This document shows, piece after piece, positions 9,127-17,481 of a stretch of 64,000 bases of DNA. The stretch covers positions 186,001-250,000 of the forward strand of contig NZ_CP111041.1 of NCBI RefSeq assembly GCF_026248685.1, read 5' to 3'. The DNA comes from Haladaptatus caseinilyticus. GTDB taxonomy: Archaea > Halobacteriota > Halobacteria > Halobacteriales > Haladaptataceae. Both the position numbers and the translations under genes were made by a program. The notes below the pieces were generated by a model. It saw only the letters and a program-made list of their open reading frames with translations. It ran no database searches and had not been told where the DNA came from. The stretch's first letter is position 1. Each line of letters begins with the position of its first letter.

Positions 9127-9347
9127 AGGTATGGGACTAATCGTTGTATCTCACGTAGTATTTTTGCCACTTTCACTGAGAAGTACCTGTTAACTGGAGT
9201 TAGCTGTACTGATGTGACTGGCTATTTTACATCAATCTCGGGGCTCTGGTATCTTGAGACGGATGGCCGAACAACTACTTTTCCATTGTCGGTCGCAAAG
9301 AGCGGCTGCCACATTGGTTTTGATGGAGCGCTGGCTATCAAATAGTG

Positions 9348-10616
9348 ATGGTTGAAACCTATATTGTCGGAGTAGCATTAGCTGGCTTCGTTATCCTTGC
9401 TGCTTCGGTTCTGCCAGAGTTGCTCGCCGACCGTGCCGTTTCAGCTCCTCTCTTCTATCTCGTAATCGGAGCTGTAGCGTTCTCGCTCCCACTTGGTCTT
9501 CCAAACCCTGATCCAATCGCAAACGGAGTCATTGCTGAGAAGGTCACTGAATTCATCGTGATTGTTTCCTTAATGGGGGCGGGGCTCAAACTGGACCGAC
9601 CGTTTTCATTTCAAACCTGGTCAACAACGTGGCGATTATTAGCCGTGACGATGCCGCTCACGATCGCTGGCGCGGTGTTTCTTGGGTGGTGGGTACTCGG
9701 AATCGTTCCTGCGACCGCCGTTCTCCTCGGGGCCATCGTCGCACCGACAGACCCCGTGCTAGCTTCGGACATCCAGGTTGGACCCCCAGGTGAAGGTGAG
9801 AATGTTGCAGATGACCATTACGACGGCCGAGAACACGAACATGAAGTTCGATTTGCTCTCACATCAGAAGCTGGTCTCAATGACGGATTGGCGTTTCCAT
9901 TTACATACGCCGCCATTCTTATCGCTGGGTCCGGGATTGTCGGTACTGATTGGCTTGGAAAGTGGATGTTGATGTATGTTGGATATAAAATCATCGTGGG
10001 GACCCTTCTAGGACTGTTCCTTGGATACGTACTCGCAGAACTACTGTTCCGCTTTTCACCTACTACCCGACTTGCTCGGGCAGTAGAAGGTGTTGAAGCA
10101 CTTGGTGGGACCCTGTTGGTGTACGGTGTGACGGAGTTTTTCCAAGGATATGGTTTCATCGCGGTCTTTGTTGCTGCGTTAATGATCAGACACCAGGAAC
10201 GATCCCATGAATACAACCAAGCCCTTCATGATTTTTCAGAAGTGACGGAGCGGTTGGCAATGGCTCTCCTGCTCGTTCTTTTCGGCGGGACACTTGTCAC
10301 TGGGCTCCTCGATCCACTCTCATGGGAAATGATCATCGTTGGATTAGTCATCATCTTCATCCTGCGACCAGTCACAGGAGCGGTGGGCCTCGTTGGAGCA
10401 TCAATCGAGAGCGACGAGCGTGCTACTATCGCGTTCTTCGGTATTCGCGGTGTCGGATCGTTCTACTATCTGTCGTATGGATTGAATGAAGCACAATTCC
10501 CGGCCTCACGACTTCTATGGGCTCTTATAGGATTTATTGTCCTGGTTTCCATTATCGTTCATGGAATCACTGCCACACCAGTCATGAAAGCGCTTTCAAC
10601 CCGAGGGAACGCATAA
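9348..10616 (+). CDS. cation:proton antiporter (CPA1 family, NhaP-like)
   Basis: 422 residues with about 12 membrane segments. Hallmarks of CPA1 Na+/H+ antiporters are present: APTDPVLASD in the ion-binding helix, and SEAGLNDGLAFP with the conserved Glu/Asn-Asp. A hydrophilic Glu/His-rich loop lies between them (GEGENVADDHYDGREHEHE). The role is exchange of Na+ or K+ for H+, relevant to salt balance. ATG 9348 is preferred over an adjacent in-frame GTG. It is monocistronic; the ~200 bases upstream are non-coding. Confidence 0.87.
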   Translation: MVETYIVGVALAGFVILAASVLPELLADRAVSAPLFYLVIGAVAFSLPLGLPNPDPIANGVIAEKVTEFIVIVSLMGAGLKLDRPFSFQTWSTTWRLLAVTMPLTIAGAVFLGWWVLGIVPATAVLLGAIVAPTDPVLASDIQVGPPGEGENVADDHYDGREHEHEVRFALTSEAGLNDGLAFPFTYAAILIAGSGIVGTDWLGKWMLMYVGYKIIVGTLLGLFLGYVLAELLFRFSPTTRLARAVEGVEALGGTLLVYGVTEFFQGYGFIAVFVAALMIRHQERSHEYNQALHDFSEVTERLAMALLLVLFGGTLVTGLLDPLSWEMIIVGLVIIFILRPVTGAVGLVGASIESDERATIAFFGIRGVGSFYYLSYGLNEAQFPASRLLWALIGFIVLVSIIVHGITATPVMKALSTRGNA

Positions 10617-10717
10617 ATGACGGATAGCTCTGATGAGCCTTCGTCGAGAGGTTGATGTTATTTTGGTCAGATCACGAGATCACTGTCTGCTATCGTCATT
10701 GTATTCGAGAGTGAACC

Positions 10718-10741
10718 GCCTCGGGGTTTGACCCCCGAGGC
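10718..10741. repeat. G/C-rich hairpin, possible IS200/IS605 end remnant
   Basis: GCCTCGGGG-TTTGAC-CCCCGAGGC: perfect 9-base arms. The preceding GTGAACC and the C-rich loop resemble hairpins at the right ends of haloarchaeal IS200/IS605-type elements. No transposase or TnpB coding sequence remains nearby. It could equally be a terminator for the antiporter gene. Confidence 0.4.
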
Positions 10742-11058
10742 ACTCGGTCTGCGCCGTCCGTAGAGGCCGATGAACTTACACGTCTTCAGCAACCAAACCG
10801 CTATAACTCACTCCTTTTGCAACGAGTTGTAAAGTGGATTTGGTTTAGTCCAGTTAACTGTCTTCCACGGCTCAGCACAAGCCTATCACTGATAGCGAAC
10901 TGATGAGACGATCTGCAAAAACCAGAAATGAATGTGGAAGGAGAATGCGTCTCCCTGTAGTATATCGCCGAGTTACTCCGGAAATATGGTGTAGTAATGG
11001 ACCGTTTGAATGACTTGTACTGGTTGTTCACTTCGGATTAGGTCATTGGATCTGCCGT

Positions 11059-11077
11059 CCGATCGTCCGACGATCGG
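11059..11077. promoter_or_regulatory. palindrome upstream of proteasome alpha gene
   Basis: CCGATCGTC-C-GACGATCGG: two 9-base arms around a single base, about 155 bases before the proteasome alpha start. It could be a regulator-binding site or a hairpin; the sequence does not decide. Confidence 0.35.
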
Positions 11078-11232
11078 GTAACAGGAACCTCACAACGGTG
11101 GCACGACGGACAGTCAAGAATATGGGGGAAACCATGTCATTTTTTGTCACGTCTCTCGCCAAGTCAACAAAACTCCTTTACAAAGCCCACCCCAATGGGT
11201 CACAACGAGAGCCGAGCGCTCTATACAACACT

Positions 11233-11967
11233 ATGCAAGGACAAAACCAACAGCAGGCATACGATCGAGGCACGTCAATATTCTCCCCGGACGGCCGACT
11301 CTACCAGGTCGAATACGCTCGCGAAGCGGTCAAACGAGGCAGTGCTTGTCTCGGCATCCGGACGACTGATGGTGTAGTGCTCGCAGCTGAAATCAACATC
11401 CGATCATCGCTGATGGAATCATCGTCAGTCGAAAAGCTCCACAAGGTCGACACACACATTGGAGTTGCATCTGCGGGCCATGCTGCTGACGCCCGCCAAT
11501 TGGTCGACAAAGCACGTCAGCATGCACAAGTTGAGCAATGGCGTTATGATGAGCCAGTCGGTGTCGATGCGCTCACCACCGCAGTTTGTGATGATATTCA
11601 AGAATATACGCAGAAAGGTGGCACACGGCCATTTGGAGTCGGGCTTCTTCTTGGTGGCATCGACAAAGGTGAACCGCGACTCTTCGAAGTTACGCCGGCA
11701 GGAACAACGTCCGAATGGAGGGCAACTGCAATCGGTTCGAAGAGTGATGACCTGCAAGCCACTCTCGAAGAACAGTATGAGGCCGATCTATCGCTTGATG
11801 GTGGCGTTCGGGTAGTTCTTCGAGCGCTCGAAAGCGTGAAAGATGATGAGCTCTCAGCAAATGACGTCAGTGTTGCAACCATCGATACTGAATCAGAGTA
11901 CTACGAGATGGTAAATGAGGAAACAGTTGCAGAACACCTTCGTGATCTTTCGACATCCACTGAGTAA
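11233..11967 (+). CDS. psmA: proteasome alpha subunit
   Basis: 244 residues forming the outer ring of the archaeal 20S proteasome. The alpha-subunit N-terminal signature is clear: YDRGTSIFSPDGRLYQVEYA, with the Tyr/Asp/Gly-Arg segment that gates the pore, followed by AREAVKRGS and ACLGIRTTDGVVLAAE. ATG 11233 gives the canonical N-terminus; an upstream in-frame start would add 45 basic residues not seen in the family. Haloarchaea usually have two alpha subunits and one beta. No beta subunit or PAN ATPase lies nearby, so this may be the second or an extra alpha isoform. The acidic C-terminal tail is typical. Confidence 0.92.
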   Translation: MQGQNQQQAYDRGTSIFSPDGRLYQVEYAREAVKRGSACLGIRTTDGVVLAAEINIRSSLMESSSVEKLHKVDTHIGVASAGHAADARQLVDKARQHAQVEQWRYDEPVGVDALTTAVCDDIQEYTQKGGTRPFGVGLLLGGIDKGEPRLFEVTPAGTTSEWRATAIGSKSDDLQATLEEQYEADLSLDGGVRVVLRALESVKDDELSANDVSVATIDTESEYYEMVNEETVAEHLRDLSTSTE

Positions 11968-12066
11968 ATCCAGGTAGTGAACCATTCTGGAGGTCCAACC
12001 GTCTCTCACGACTTCCCCCAGGGGTTTCAGATACCCTGTAGGGGATGACGCTGAAGACCTGTTCTG

Positions 12067-12085
12067 GTTAGTATTTCATACTAAT
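12067..12085. promoter_or_regulatory. second copy of the GTTAGTAT inverted repeat
   Basis: GTTAGTAT-TTC-ATACTAAT: the same arms and spacing as the site at 2941-2959, with one mismatch in the last base. It lies in the ~310-base gap between psmA and the convergent small membrane gene, where I see no other feature and no convincing target gene. A half site (GGTTAGTAT) is at 12622-12630. Confidence 0.45.
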
Positions 12086-12280
12086 CAAAGCATTCTCTTA
12101 ACTCAAAGCAAAGGCGACAGTACTGACTCATGCAGAAAGTACCGGCCTGCGAAATCTTCCTCGTATATAAACACGACCGAGTTCCCTCGAGCAGTGGATA
12201 CAAGAAAGGCGGATACCGCTTCTTTCAGTGTAGGTCCACAGACAAACTCTTGTGTCGTCTGTTCAACTTGCGTCGGATCT

Positions 12281-12487
12281 TTACTCTCTTTCTTCGTCTA
12301 GCATTGATTCCCAATACGGTGCCACGAGGAGGAAAAGAATGCCCAGACCACAGACTGCTGCTATCATCTTTAACAGGTGATCTATGCCATAGCTGTTTCT
12401 AATCAGAAAATAGATTTGAAAAGAGAGGAGAGAAGCGATAACCATGAGCCATCGACGTATCGACTGTAACGTTCCTTCTGAAGACAT
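12281..12487 (-). CDS. small two-helix membrane protein
   Basis: 68 residues: a short polar N-terminus (MSSEGTLQSIRRW), two transmembrane helices (LMVIASLLSFQIYFLI and MIAAVCGLGILFLLVAPYW) and an acidic tail ending LDEERE. The start at ATG 12487 follows an A/T-rich stretch. The frame continues upstream without a stop, but that part looks like a relic of a different gene. The function is unknown. Confidence 0.5.
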   Translation of the reverse strand: MSSEGTLQSIRRWLMVIASLLSFQIYFLIRNSYGIDHLLKMIAAVCGLGILFLLVAPYWESMLDEERE

Positions 12488-12717
12488 AGTTATCACTCGA
12501 AAGTAACCTTTATAATGGTGTTGGATAGGCAGTCTTTGCCTTTGTTGATAGACGACCATTAGACCCATGCGTATGAGTCCACGGGTCGAAGCTTTCGCTC
12601 CCTCGTAGTAGCGTTTCAATTGGTTAGTATAGCTCTCCTCAATCCACAATTCGCTTTGGGAGATGAAACATGTCCCTCGTTTCGTCCTAAAACTTGCCAC
12701 AGCAGTCCAATGTAAGC
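12488..12717 (-). pseudogene. relic of an unrecognised protein gene
   Basis: In the same minus-strand frame upstream of the small membrane gene lies coding-like sequence: FRTKRGTCFISQSELWIEES, then LKRYYEGAKASTRGL. The beta-strand-then-helix pattern resembles the start of small haloarchaeal membrane-associated proteins. It has no start of its own and no membrane part downstream, so I read it as a truncated fragment. It abuts the repeated HTH relic at 12727. Confidence 0.35.
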
Positions 12718-12726
12718 GTCATGTAA

Positions 12727-12836
12727 AAAATGTTTAGTGCGTAAATGTATACAAGGTCATCGAATCGTTCGTATCCCACATGTCAAGCGAAATCGCGGAC
12801 GGACTTGGATGACTAAGATGGTCGGCGTATAACGTT
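12727..12836 (+). repeat. repeat copy 1: degenerate HTH gene fragment
   Basis: About 110 bases closely similar to 51463-51573. Within it ATGTCAAGCGAAATCGCGGA corresponds to the better-preserved copy that encodes SEIADELGCSRRSAYNV, a regulator recognition helix. This copy has a frame-breaking change (…DGLG then stop) and cannot encode a working domain. It lies just upstream of the DUF1931 gene, whose 5' end is also duplicated at 51408-51452. Confidence 0.6.
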
Positions 12837-12990
12837 CTGGGTCGTCTCCTTAAAATCGATGAGATTCGCAAGAAGAAGCCCGAATCTCGGTGTGCAATAT
12901 AGATTCGGCCGGAGTAGCGGTACGCTACTGAGAAGTGTATTCCGTGTAGTGAGAAAAAACAGGTTACTGCTACAGTGAAGCGATGAGCAG

Positions 12991-13158
12991 CTACAAATCG
13001 CGCGCTTGGACGGTTTTGCGATCGTTTTCTTCAGCTCGCCGGGCGGCGTTGTCGAGGACTTCTGCGACTTCCTCGTCGAGTGCATCGTAGAAGTCACCCG
13101 CCACATTTTGGCCTTCGAGCTGTTCTTTCACTGCCGCTTTGACAATCAAATCTGCCAT
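12991..13158 (-). CDS. DUF1931-type histone-fold protein
   Basis: A 55-residue acidic protein running MADLIVKAAVKEQLEGQNVA, then a central acidic helix DALDEEVAEVLDNAARRAEE, and ending NDRKTVQARDL. This is the short histone-fold-like pattern of archaeal DUF1931 proteins: a helix, a long central helix, and a final TVQxRDL. A DNA-binding role is likely but not proved for the family. The start is ATG 13158, preceded by an A/T-rich TATA-like region. A truncated copy of its 5' end occurs at 51408-51452. The gene is short but well supported by composition and motif. Confidence 0.75.
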   Translation of the reverse strand: MADLIVKAAVKEQLEGQNVAGDFYDALDEEVAEVLDNAARRAEENDRKTVQARDL

Positions 13159-13814
13159 ACAAGCATCCAAACGGTATAATACTACAAAAAGTCAGCGGTA
13201 AAATAGTCGGCAGAGGACTACTAAGTTAGAGAGATGGTCGAAGGTGTTAACATTCGATCGAAGTAATACCGTTCTCTGTAATGGTGATTCCATTTCGATT
13301 CCCGACGCTGATAAGCACCAATCGTTGAGGCGGCCTTGAGTGGGGTACCAAGCACTGATAAAACACCTACTGCACATCAGCTTGTTGACGCGGTTTCAAT
13401 AGTCGGTCTCGAATCTGATCAGGTAATTGCAGACTCAGTCCGGCGGTTTCTCCGACGTGAGAGTGGTGGGAATTGCAAAACCATAGCCGTCTTCTAGTCT
13501 TACGATGGCGAAAACTCACCCACGTTGTCACACGGGAAATCGGCATCCCGACCGATACTTGGCTAATCGGTTGGTTCTGAGGGCCAAAACGCACACTGCT
13601 CAAACGCTTCAGATCGGCAAGGACCCATGCGACAAACACCATGTCATCTTCTTACTGAACACTACAATACTTGTATTCATCAACTCCATCCATGACTGAG
13701 AGTAAATATGAACTGAAATTCGGATGAACATCTGGCTATGTTAATATTGATTTGGTCATGCTAGTACAGTCGAAATCGAATCTTTTTATGATGCCAGCCA
13801 CGTAGCATGCCAAC
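13159..13814. other. intergenic region without recognised gene
   Basis: About 650 bases. A 91-codon minus-strand frame at 13367-13642 is Arg/Gln/His-rich and unlike haloarchaeal proteins, so I do not call it. A TATA-like box (CTTTTTATG, about 13780-13790) fits a leaderless promoter for the dehydroquinate dehydratase gene at 13815. Confidence 0.45.
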
Positions 13815-14561
13815 ATGGAACCAGATCAGTTCGCCCTCGCTGCGACTACGAATGATCTCCAGCGAGAAACACAGGTAAGAGAGGTAGCGGATGTGGTCGA
13901 GTTTAGAATGGACAAGGCGAAAAATCCTCTTTCTCAACTTGCTGAGTACGATGGAGAACTACCGATAATCGCAACGAATAGAGCCCAATGGTTCGGGGGA
14001 AAAGCGAGTGATTCAGGACGACTCGACCATCTATTTACTGCGTCCGAATTTGAGGCTGTCGAGATGGTTGATATAGAATTAGAAACAGCTCGGGGGTCCA
14101 GTTGGGTTCTTGAGGAGTTTGAAAAGGGGGATGTAGAGATTATAATCTCGTTCCATGAGTTCGAGGAAACTCCTGATCTAAATGTTCTCAAGGCCATTTT
14201 TGAAGCCTGTGGGCAATATGGCGATATTGCAAAAGTCGCAGCTTACGCAAATAACCACACTGATTCACTGAATATGCTTAGGGCTGTCAGTTCAGTCTCC
14301 GAAAATGGGCTACGTGCTACGGGAATCTCGATGGGGACGATTGGTAGTCACACCCGTGCGATTGCACCGCTGTATGGAGCAAAAATTGGATATGCTCCAT
14401 TAAAATCTGATGAAAGTGAATACGCACCAGGTCAAATTCCTATTTATAAACTCAGATCTATGATTGATACACTGAGATCATCTAGCAATAGTTTATACAC
14501 AAACATAGAATCCGATGTAAATTCGTATGCGAGAAAAAAAGTAGTGGAGAATAGTAAATAG
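13815..14561 (+). CDS. aroD: 3-dehydroquinate dehydratase, type I
   Basis: 248 residues of the class I (Schiff-base) dehydroquinase, which converts 3-dehydroquinate to 3-dehydroshikimate. Key residues are present: E29 and R31 in VVEFRMD, general base H114 in SFHEFEETP, Schiff-base K140 in AKVAAYA, and the substrate-binding block GSHTRAIAPLYGAKIGYAPL (R181). A TATA-like box about 29 bases upstream indicates a leaderless transcript. The role may be biosynthetic (shikimate pathway) or catabolic (quinate/shikimate use). The neighbouring catabolic genes do not decide. A dead paralog converges on it at 14653-15384. Confidence 0.9.
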   Translation: MEPDQFALAATTNDLQRETQVREVADVVEFRMDKAKNPLSQLAEYDGELPIIATNRAQWFGGKASDSGRLDHLFTASEFEAVEMVDIELETARGSSWVLEEFEKGDVEIIISFHEFEETPDLNVLKAIFEACGQYGDIAKVAAYANNHTDSLNMLRAVSSVSENGLRATGISMGTIGSHTRAIAPLYGAKIGYAPLKSDESEYAPGQIPIYKLRSMIDTLRSSSNSLYTNIESDVNSYARKKVVENSK

Positions 14562-14652
14562 CCTACAAGAAACGATAGTACAAATCCTCTATTTGCTCTG
14601 AGATTTTTATAAATACAGAGAGCCACCTTGAAATCCGGCCACACTATTTATT

Positions 14653-15384
14653 TCACTCATTGAATTCAGTAATAAGAGGGTTAGTAATCAAATCAGAAAG
14701 CGAAGTGGTGGTATCAGAATATTCAATATCACTTATAAGATTGGACAACTCCTTAATAGCAAATGAATGTTGAGAATTGTCATTTTTGGACTGGGATAAA
14801 GGTGCAAAGGCTAACTTTGAACCATAAAATGGCGCAATAGCGCGCGTATGACGCCCTATCTTGCCAGTTGCAACGCCTCCTGTGATAATTCCTTGGTCTG
14901 TCGCCTCATTAATTACTGAGAGAAGAGTTGAGGTGTCATTTGTGGTCTTTGCTGCAGTTTGTATGTAAACAACATCCCCAAAGTTTGTCGCACCATCGAT
15001 AATTGACATTAGATCAGACTTGACTGGTGTACTGTTATTATTTATATATGATATTATAACATCCACATCAGCGGATTCAAGACATTTGAATAAACGAACT
15101 TCTTTCTGGATACTGTCTAGGTCAATGGAAATTGCTTCAACGGTATCGTGTTCTACTACCGCTTGAAGAGAGTCGATGTTCGAGTCGGAAAACGAAGTAT
15201 TATTGCTCTTATCGGAGTGAGCTATAATAACAACCGGCAGTTCACCAGAGTATCGTTCTATTTGATTAACAATGTTTTCACTGCTCCACATTTGAATTGC
15301 AATCGCATCAGCATAGGGTCGGACCGTTGGCTCGTCGGATAATTCATCTAATTCGGCGATGAGGACGAGATCATCGTAATCCAT
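14653..15384 (-). CDS. dehydroquinate dehydratase-like protein lacking catalytic residues
   Basis: 243 residues that align with the neighbouring aroD product without gaps over most of their length. Examples are VRPYADAI against VREVADVV, YSGELPVV against YDGELPII, and GRHTRAIAPFYGSKLAFAPL against GSHTRAIAPLYGAKIGYAPL. All four main catalytic positions differ: E29 is Ala, R31 is Gln, the general base H114 is Ile and the Schiff-base K140 is Tyr. R181 is kept. It therefore cannot do the family chemistry and may be a regulatory or binding partner. The frame is open and uses a leaderless promoter (TATA near 15411, 27 bases from ATG 15384). Base composition is more A/T-rich than aroD. Confidence 0.8.
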   Translation of the reverse strand: MDYDDLVLIAELDELSDEPTVRPYADAIAIQMWSSENIVNQIERYSGELPVVIIAHSDKSNNTSFSDSNIDSLQAVVEHDTVEAISIDLDSIQKEVRLFKCLESADVDVIISYINNNSTPVKSDLMSIIDGATNFGDVVYIQTAAKTTNDTSTLLSVINEATDQGIITGGVATGKIGRHTRAIAPFYGSKLAFAPLSQSKNDNSQHSFAIKELSNLISDIEYSDTTTSLSDLITNPLITEFNE

Positions 15385-15625
15385 GTTAAAGAGCATCACC
15401 TCGGATAGTATAAAACATTCTGTCTCGATAAGGGGTCAATAGAAAATCAATGTAAGTCCATTTTGGGAAATGTTGGAGATACACATCGAAGTTTATCTGG
15501 ATTAGTTAGTTGGTCTGAGGAGCTCTAAAAGTTGGTACAAAAGATGCGACATCGATTGCATTTATATATTCGGAAGCCCCTGATTAGAGCTATGAATAGA
15601 CAGCAGGAATTGGTGATTGTTATAG

Positions 15626-16159
15626 ATGACTGACATTCAAACTGAAGTTCAAACATACACAATTCGACTTGAGTTAATTGATGACCCAGGTGAGCTATTA
15701 CGTGCTCTGGAACCGATAGCGAATAATGGTGGAAATCTGCTCTCGGTATTCCACGAACGTGGAAACATTACACCCCGAGGTCATATTCCGATCGAAGTAG
15801 ATCTGGAGGCGACTGCTGAACGCTACGACGCAATTATAGATTCACTACGCGACGTTGGGATCAAAGTTGTACAAGCAGGAACAGAGCGATATAGTACATC
15901 TGTCACGGTTATTTTATCCGGCCATTTAGTTGATACAGACCTCTCGGATACGCTTACTCAGATTCGGGAGAAAAGCAACACATCGGTAACAGAACTTTCT
16001 CTTTCCGCACCGAAGGGTACGAAGGACATCTCAAGCGCTCGATTGCAACTTGCAACTGCAAGCGGAGAAATCGAAGAAACCATGGAAGTGGTTCGGACAG
16101 TCGCTGCGGATAAAGATCTGCGTGTCATCGAACCCTTGTCTTTAGACAGTGAGATTTAG
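15626..16159 (+). CDS. ACT-domain amino-acid-binding protein (homoserine dehydrogenase partner)
   Basis: 177 residues with an N-terminal ACT domain (TYTIRLELIDDPGELLRALEP, then GNLLSVFHERG) and a second, more degenerate half. ACT domains bind amino acids and regulate biosynthetic enzymes. In haloarchaea this gene commonly precedes homoserine dehydrogenase, where it is thought to act as a separate regulatory subunit. Here the next gene, starting right after the stop, is a broken hom, so this ACT protein is intact but has lost its local partner. The family call is strong; the present role is uncertain. Confidence 0.8.
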   Translation: MTDIQTEVQTYTIRLELIDDPGELLRALEPIANNGGNLLSVFHERGNITPRGHIPIEVDLEATAERYDAIIDSLRDVGIKVVQAGTERYSTSVTVILSGHLVDTDLSDTLTQIREKSNTSVTELSLSAPKGTKDISSARLQLATASGEIEETMEVVRTVAADKDLRVIEPLSLDSEI

Positions 16160-16546
16160 ATGCAACTGGGTAACTATGAGCAGGTACTATAGGTCGAGCG
16201 CTGACAAGCTTAGCTATCGAATATGGCCCCTACTGTAACTGCACTGGTGGATTCAAAAAGTGCCATTGTCAATAGTAGTGGTGTAGATTCCGAATCAGCT
16301 TTCAAACGTAAGACTAGAGGGAACTATCGGCGACCTCGAGGTCGAGGAAGCTGTGGAAGGATCTATAAGGCTCTAATCGAGGTAATACCCACTACAGTCC
16401 GTAATGCAGGGTCAGCCTTTACTCACGTAAAAAACGACATAGCAAAAACGCCACGTTGTATTAGGTATCAAGGGAAATGGCTGAGCGGTATGGAAACACA
16501 CGTCCTCTTGAACAAGAGAGCAATGGTTCAGTCATATTTTACGTAG
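16160..16546 (+). pseudogene. hom: homoserine dehydrogenase relic (N-terminal part)
   Basis: Directly after the ACT gene, an ATG at 16160 begins the relic. Pieces of the NAD-binding domain are spread over frames: GTIGRALTSLAIEYG, a one-base shift near 16230, VTALVDSKSAIVNSSGVDSE, a damaged middle, then ALIEVIPTTVRNAGSAFTHV and HVLLNKRAMVQ. These match in order the haloarchaeal enzyme's Rossmann loop, the DSKSA strand, the EVxPTT block and the ANKGP block. Nothing of the catalytic C-terminal domain follows, so the gene is frameshifted and truncated by about two thirds. The enzyme makes homoserine for Thr/Met synthesis. A working copy must exist elsewhere if the strain is prototrophic. Confidence 0.75.
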
Positions 16547-16582
16547 TAATAAGGAACTACGGTTTATCGTTGAGCAGGATTA

Positions 16583-17272
16583 TTACTGAGCTGAATCTTC
16601 AGGACCGATCACCTCAAGGTTCTCATACAGTTTGTCATACCCGCTGATCTCAAAGAGATAATCACCATTCTGAATACGCTTGCGAATATTATCTTCGGCG
16701 TCCATTTTCTCATGCGACCGTTCTAGAATCGACAGGGCATTTTCGGATGGGACAATTGCTATGCCCTCGTCGTCTCCCACTACGATATCACCTGGGTCAA
16801 CAGTAACCCCTCCACAGGAAATCGTGACATTAATCGAACCAGGGTCCTGCTTGAGTGGTCCTTGCGGATGAACACCTCGGGCATAAACGGGAAATTCCAT
16901 TTCTTCGATCTCCTTGCGATCTCGAATGGCACCATCAATGACGATACCGGCAAGGTCATTTGCTTTACAGGATGTGCACATTAGTTCCCCTAAGTGACCA
17001 GTTTCCAGATACCCATTTGCATCGATTACGAGAACATCCCCTGGCTTTGCCAACGTGATCGCTTTGTGAATGATTAGGTTATCACCTGGTGAGGCCTTTA
17101 CAGTTATTGCAGTTCCAGCTAGTTCAGCACCATTGTAGATGGGCTTCATACCAGAATCCATTGCGACCCCGACATTCCCAGTTACGTCGGACACAATCGA
17201 ACTTGGCACCTTCTCAAATCCTGAAACGATCTCAGACTCTGGTCTATTTACACTCGGCTCTACCGTATGCAT
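16583..17272 (-). CDS. RraA / HMG-aldolase family protein
   Basis: 229 residues of the RraA-like superfamily (4-hydroxy-4-methyl-2-oxoglutarate / 4-carboxy-4-hydroxy-2-oxoadipate aldolases and relatives, often labelled dimethylmenaquinone methyltransferase). Active-site blocks are visible: GDVLVIDANGYLETGHLGEL, then LAGIVIDGAIRD with the metal/substrate-binding Arg-Asp, and PGDIVVGDDEGIAIVP. Such enzymes split oxo-acids to pyruvate or oxaloacetate in aromatic and sugar-acid breakdown. It is divergent from the zinc alcohol dehydrogenase gene, so the two may share control. The substrate is unknown. Confidence 0.8.
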   Translation of the reverse strand: MHTVEPSVNRPESEIVSGFEKVPSSIVSDVTGNVGVAMDSGMKPIYNGAELAGTAITVKASPGDNLIIHKAITLAKPGDVLVIDANGYLETGHLGELMCTSCKANDLAGIVIDGAIRDRKEIEEMEFPVYARGVHPQGPLKQDPGSINVTISCGGVTVDPGDIVVGDDEGIAIVPSENALSILERSHEKMDAEDNIRKRIQNGDYLFEISGYDKLYENLEVIGPEDSAQ

Positions 17273-17481
17273 GAAAGAACCCGTGTTCTCAGGTCATTTT
17301 AAACTACTGGTTCTTCACAACATAAATTTGTGATTGTTCTGTTGTTTACCATATTGTCTACTCTCTTGATTCGTACCATTCAAAGGTTAAACGTTGAGCC
17401 TATTATCGATAGTACCGTAATTTGAGGAAAATAACTGACTTAATCAATAAAACTATAATCATCGGCACGTGATGAACGACC

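Larger units (their letters stand above)
10617..11232. other. long intergenic region upstream of proteasome gene
   Basis: About 616 bases without a convincing gene. It contains a G/C-rich hairpin at 10718-10741 and a palindrome at 11059-11077, described separately. The rest shows no recognised feature. Confidence 0.5.

Noticed and set aside
10718-10741. A hairpin suggesting a complete IS200/IS605 element with guide-like RNA
   Set aside because: No TnpA or TnpB coding sequence remains on either side, so only a hairpin of uncertain origin is reported.
13367-13642. A 91-codon minus-strand frame, possibly a transposase remnant
   Set aside because: Composition is unlike haloarchaeal proteins and I could match no transposase motif.
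16223-16546. A 107-codon plus-strand frame as a separate gene
   Set aside because: It is one piece of the frameshifted homoserine dehydrogenase relic.
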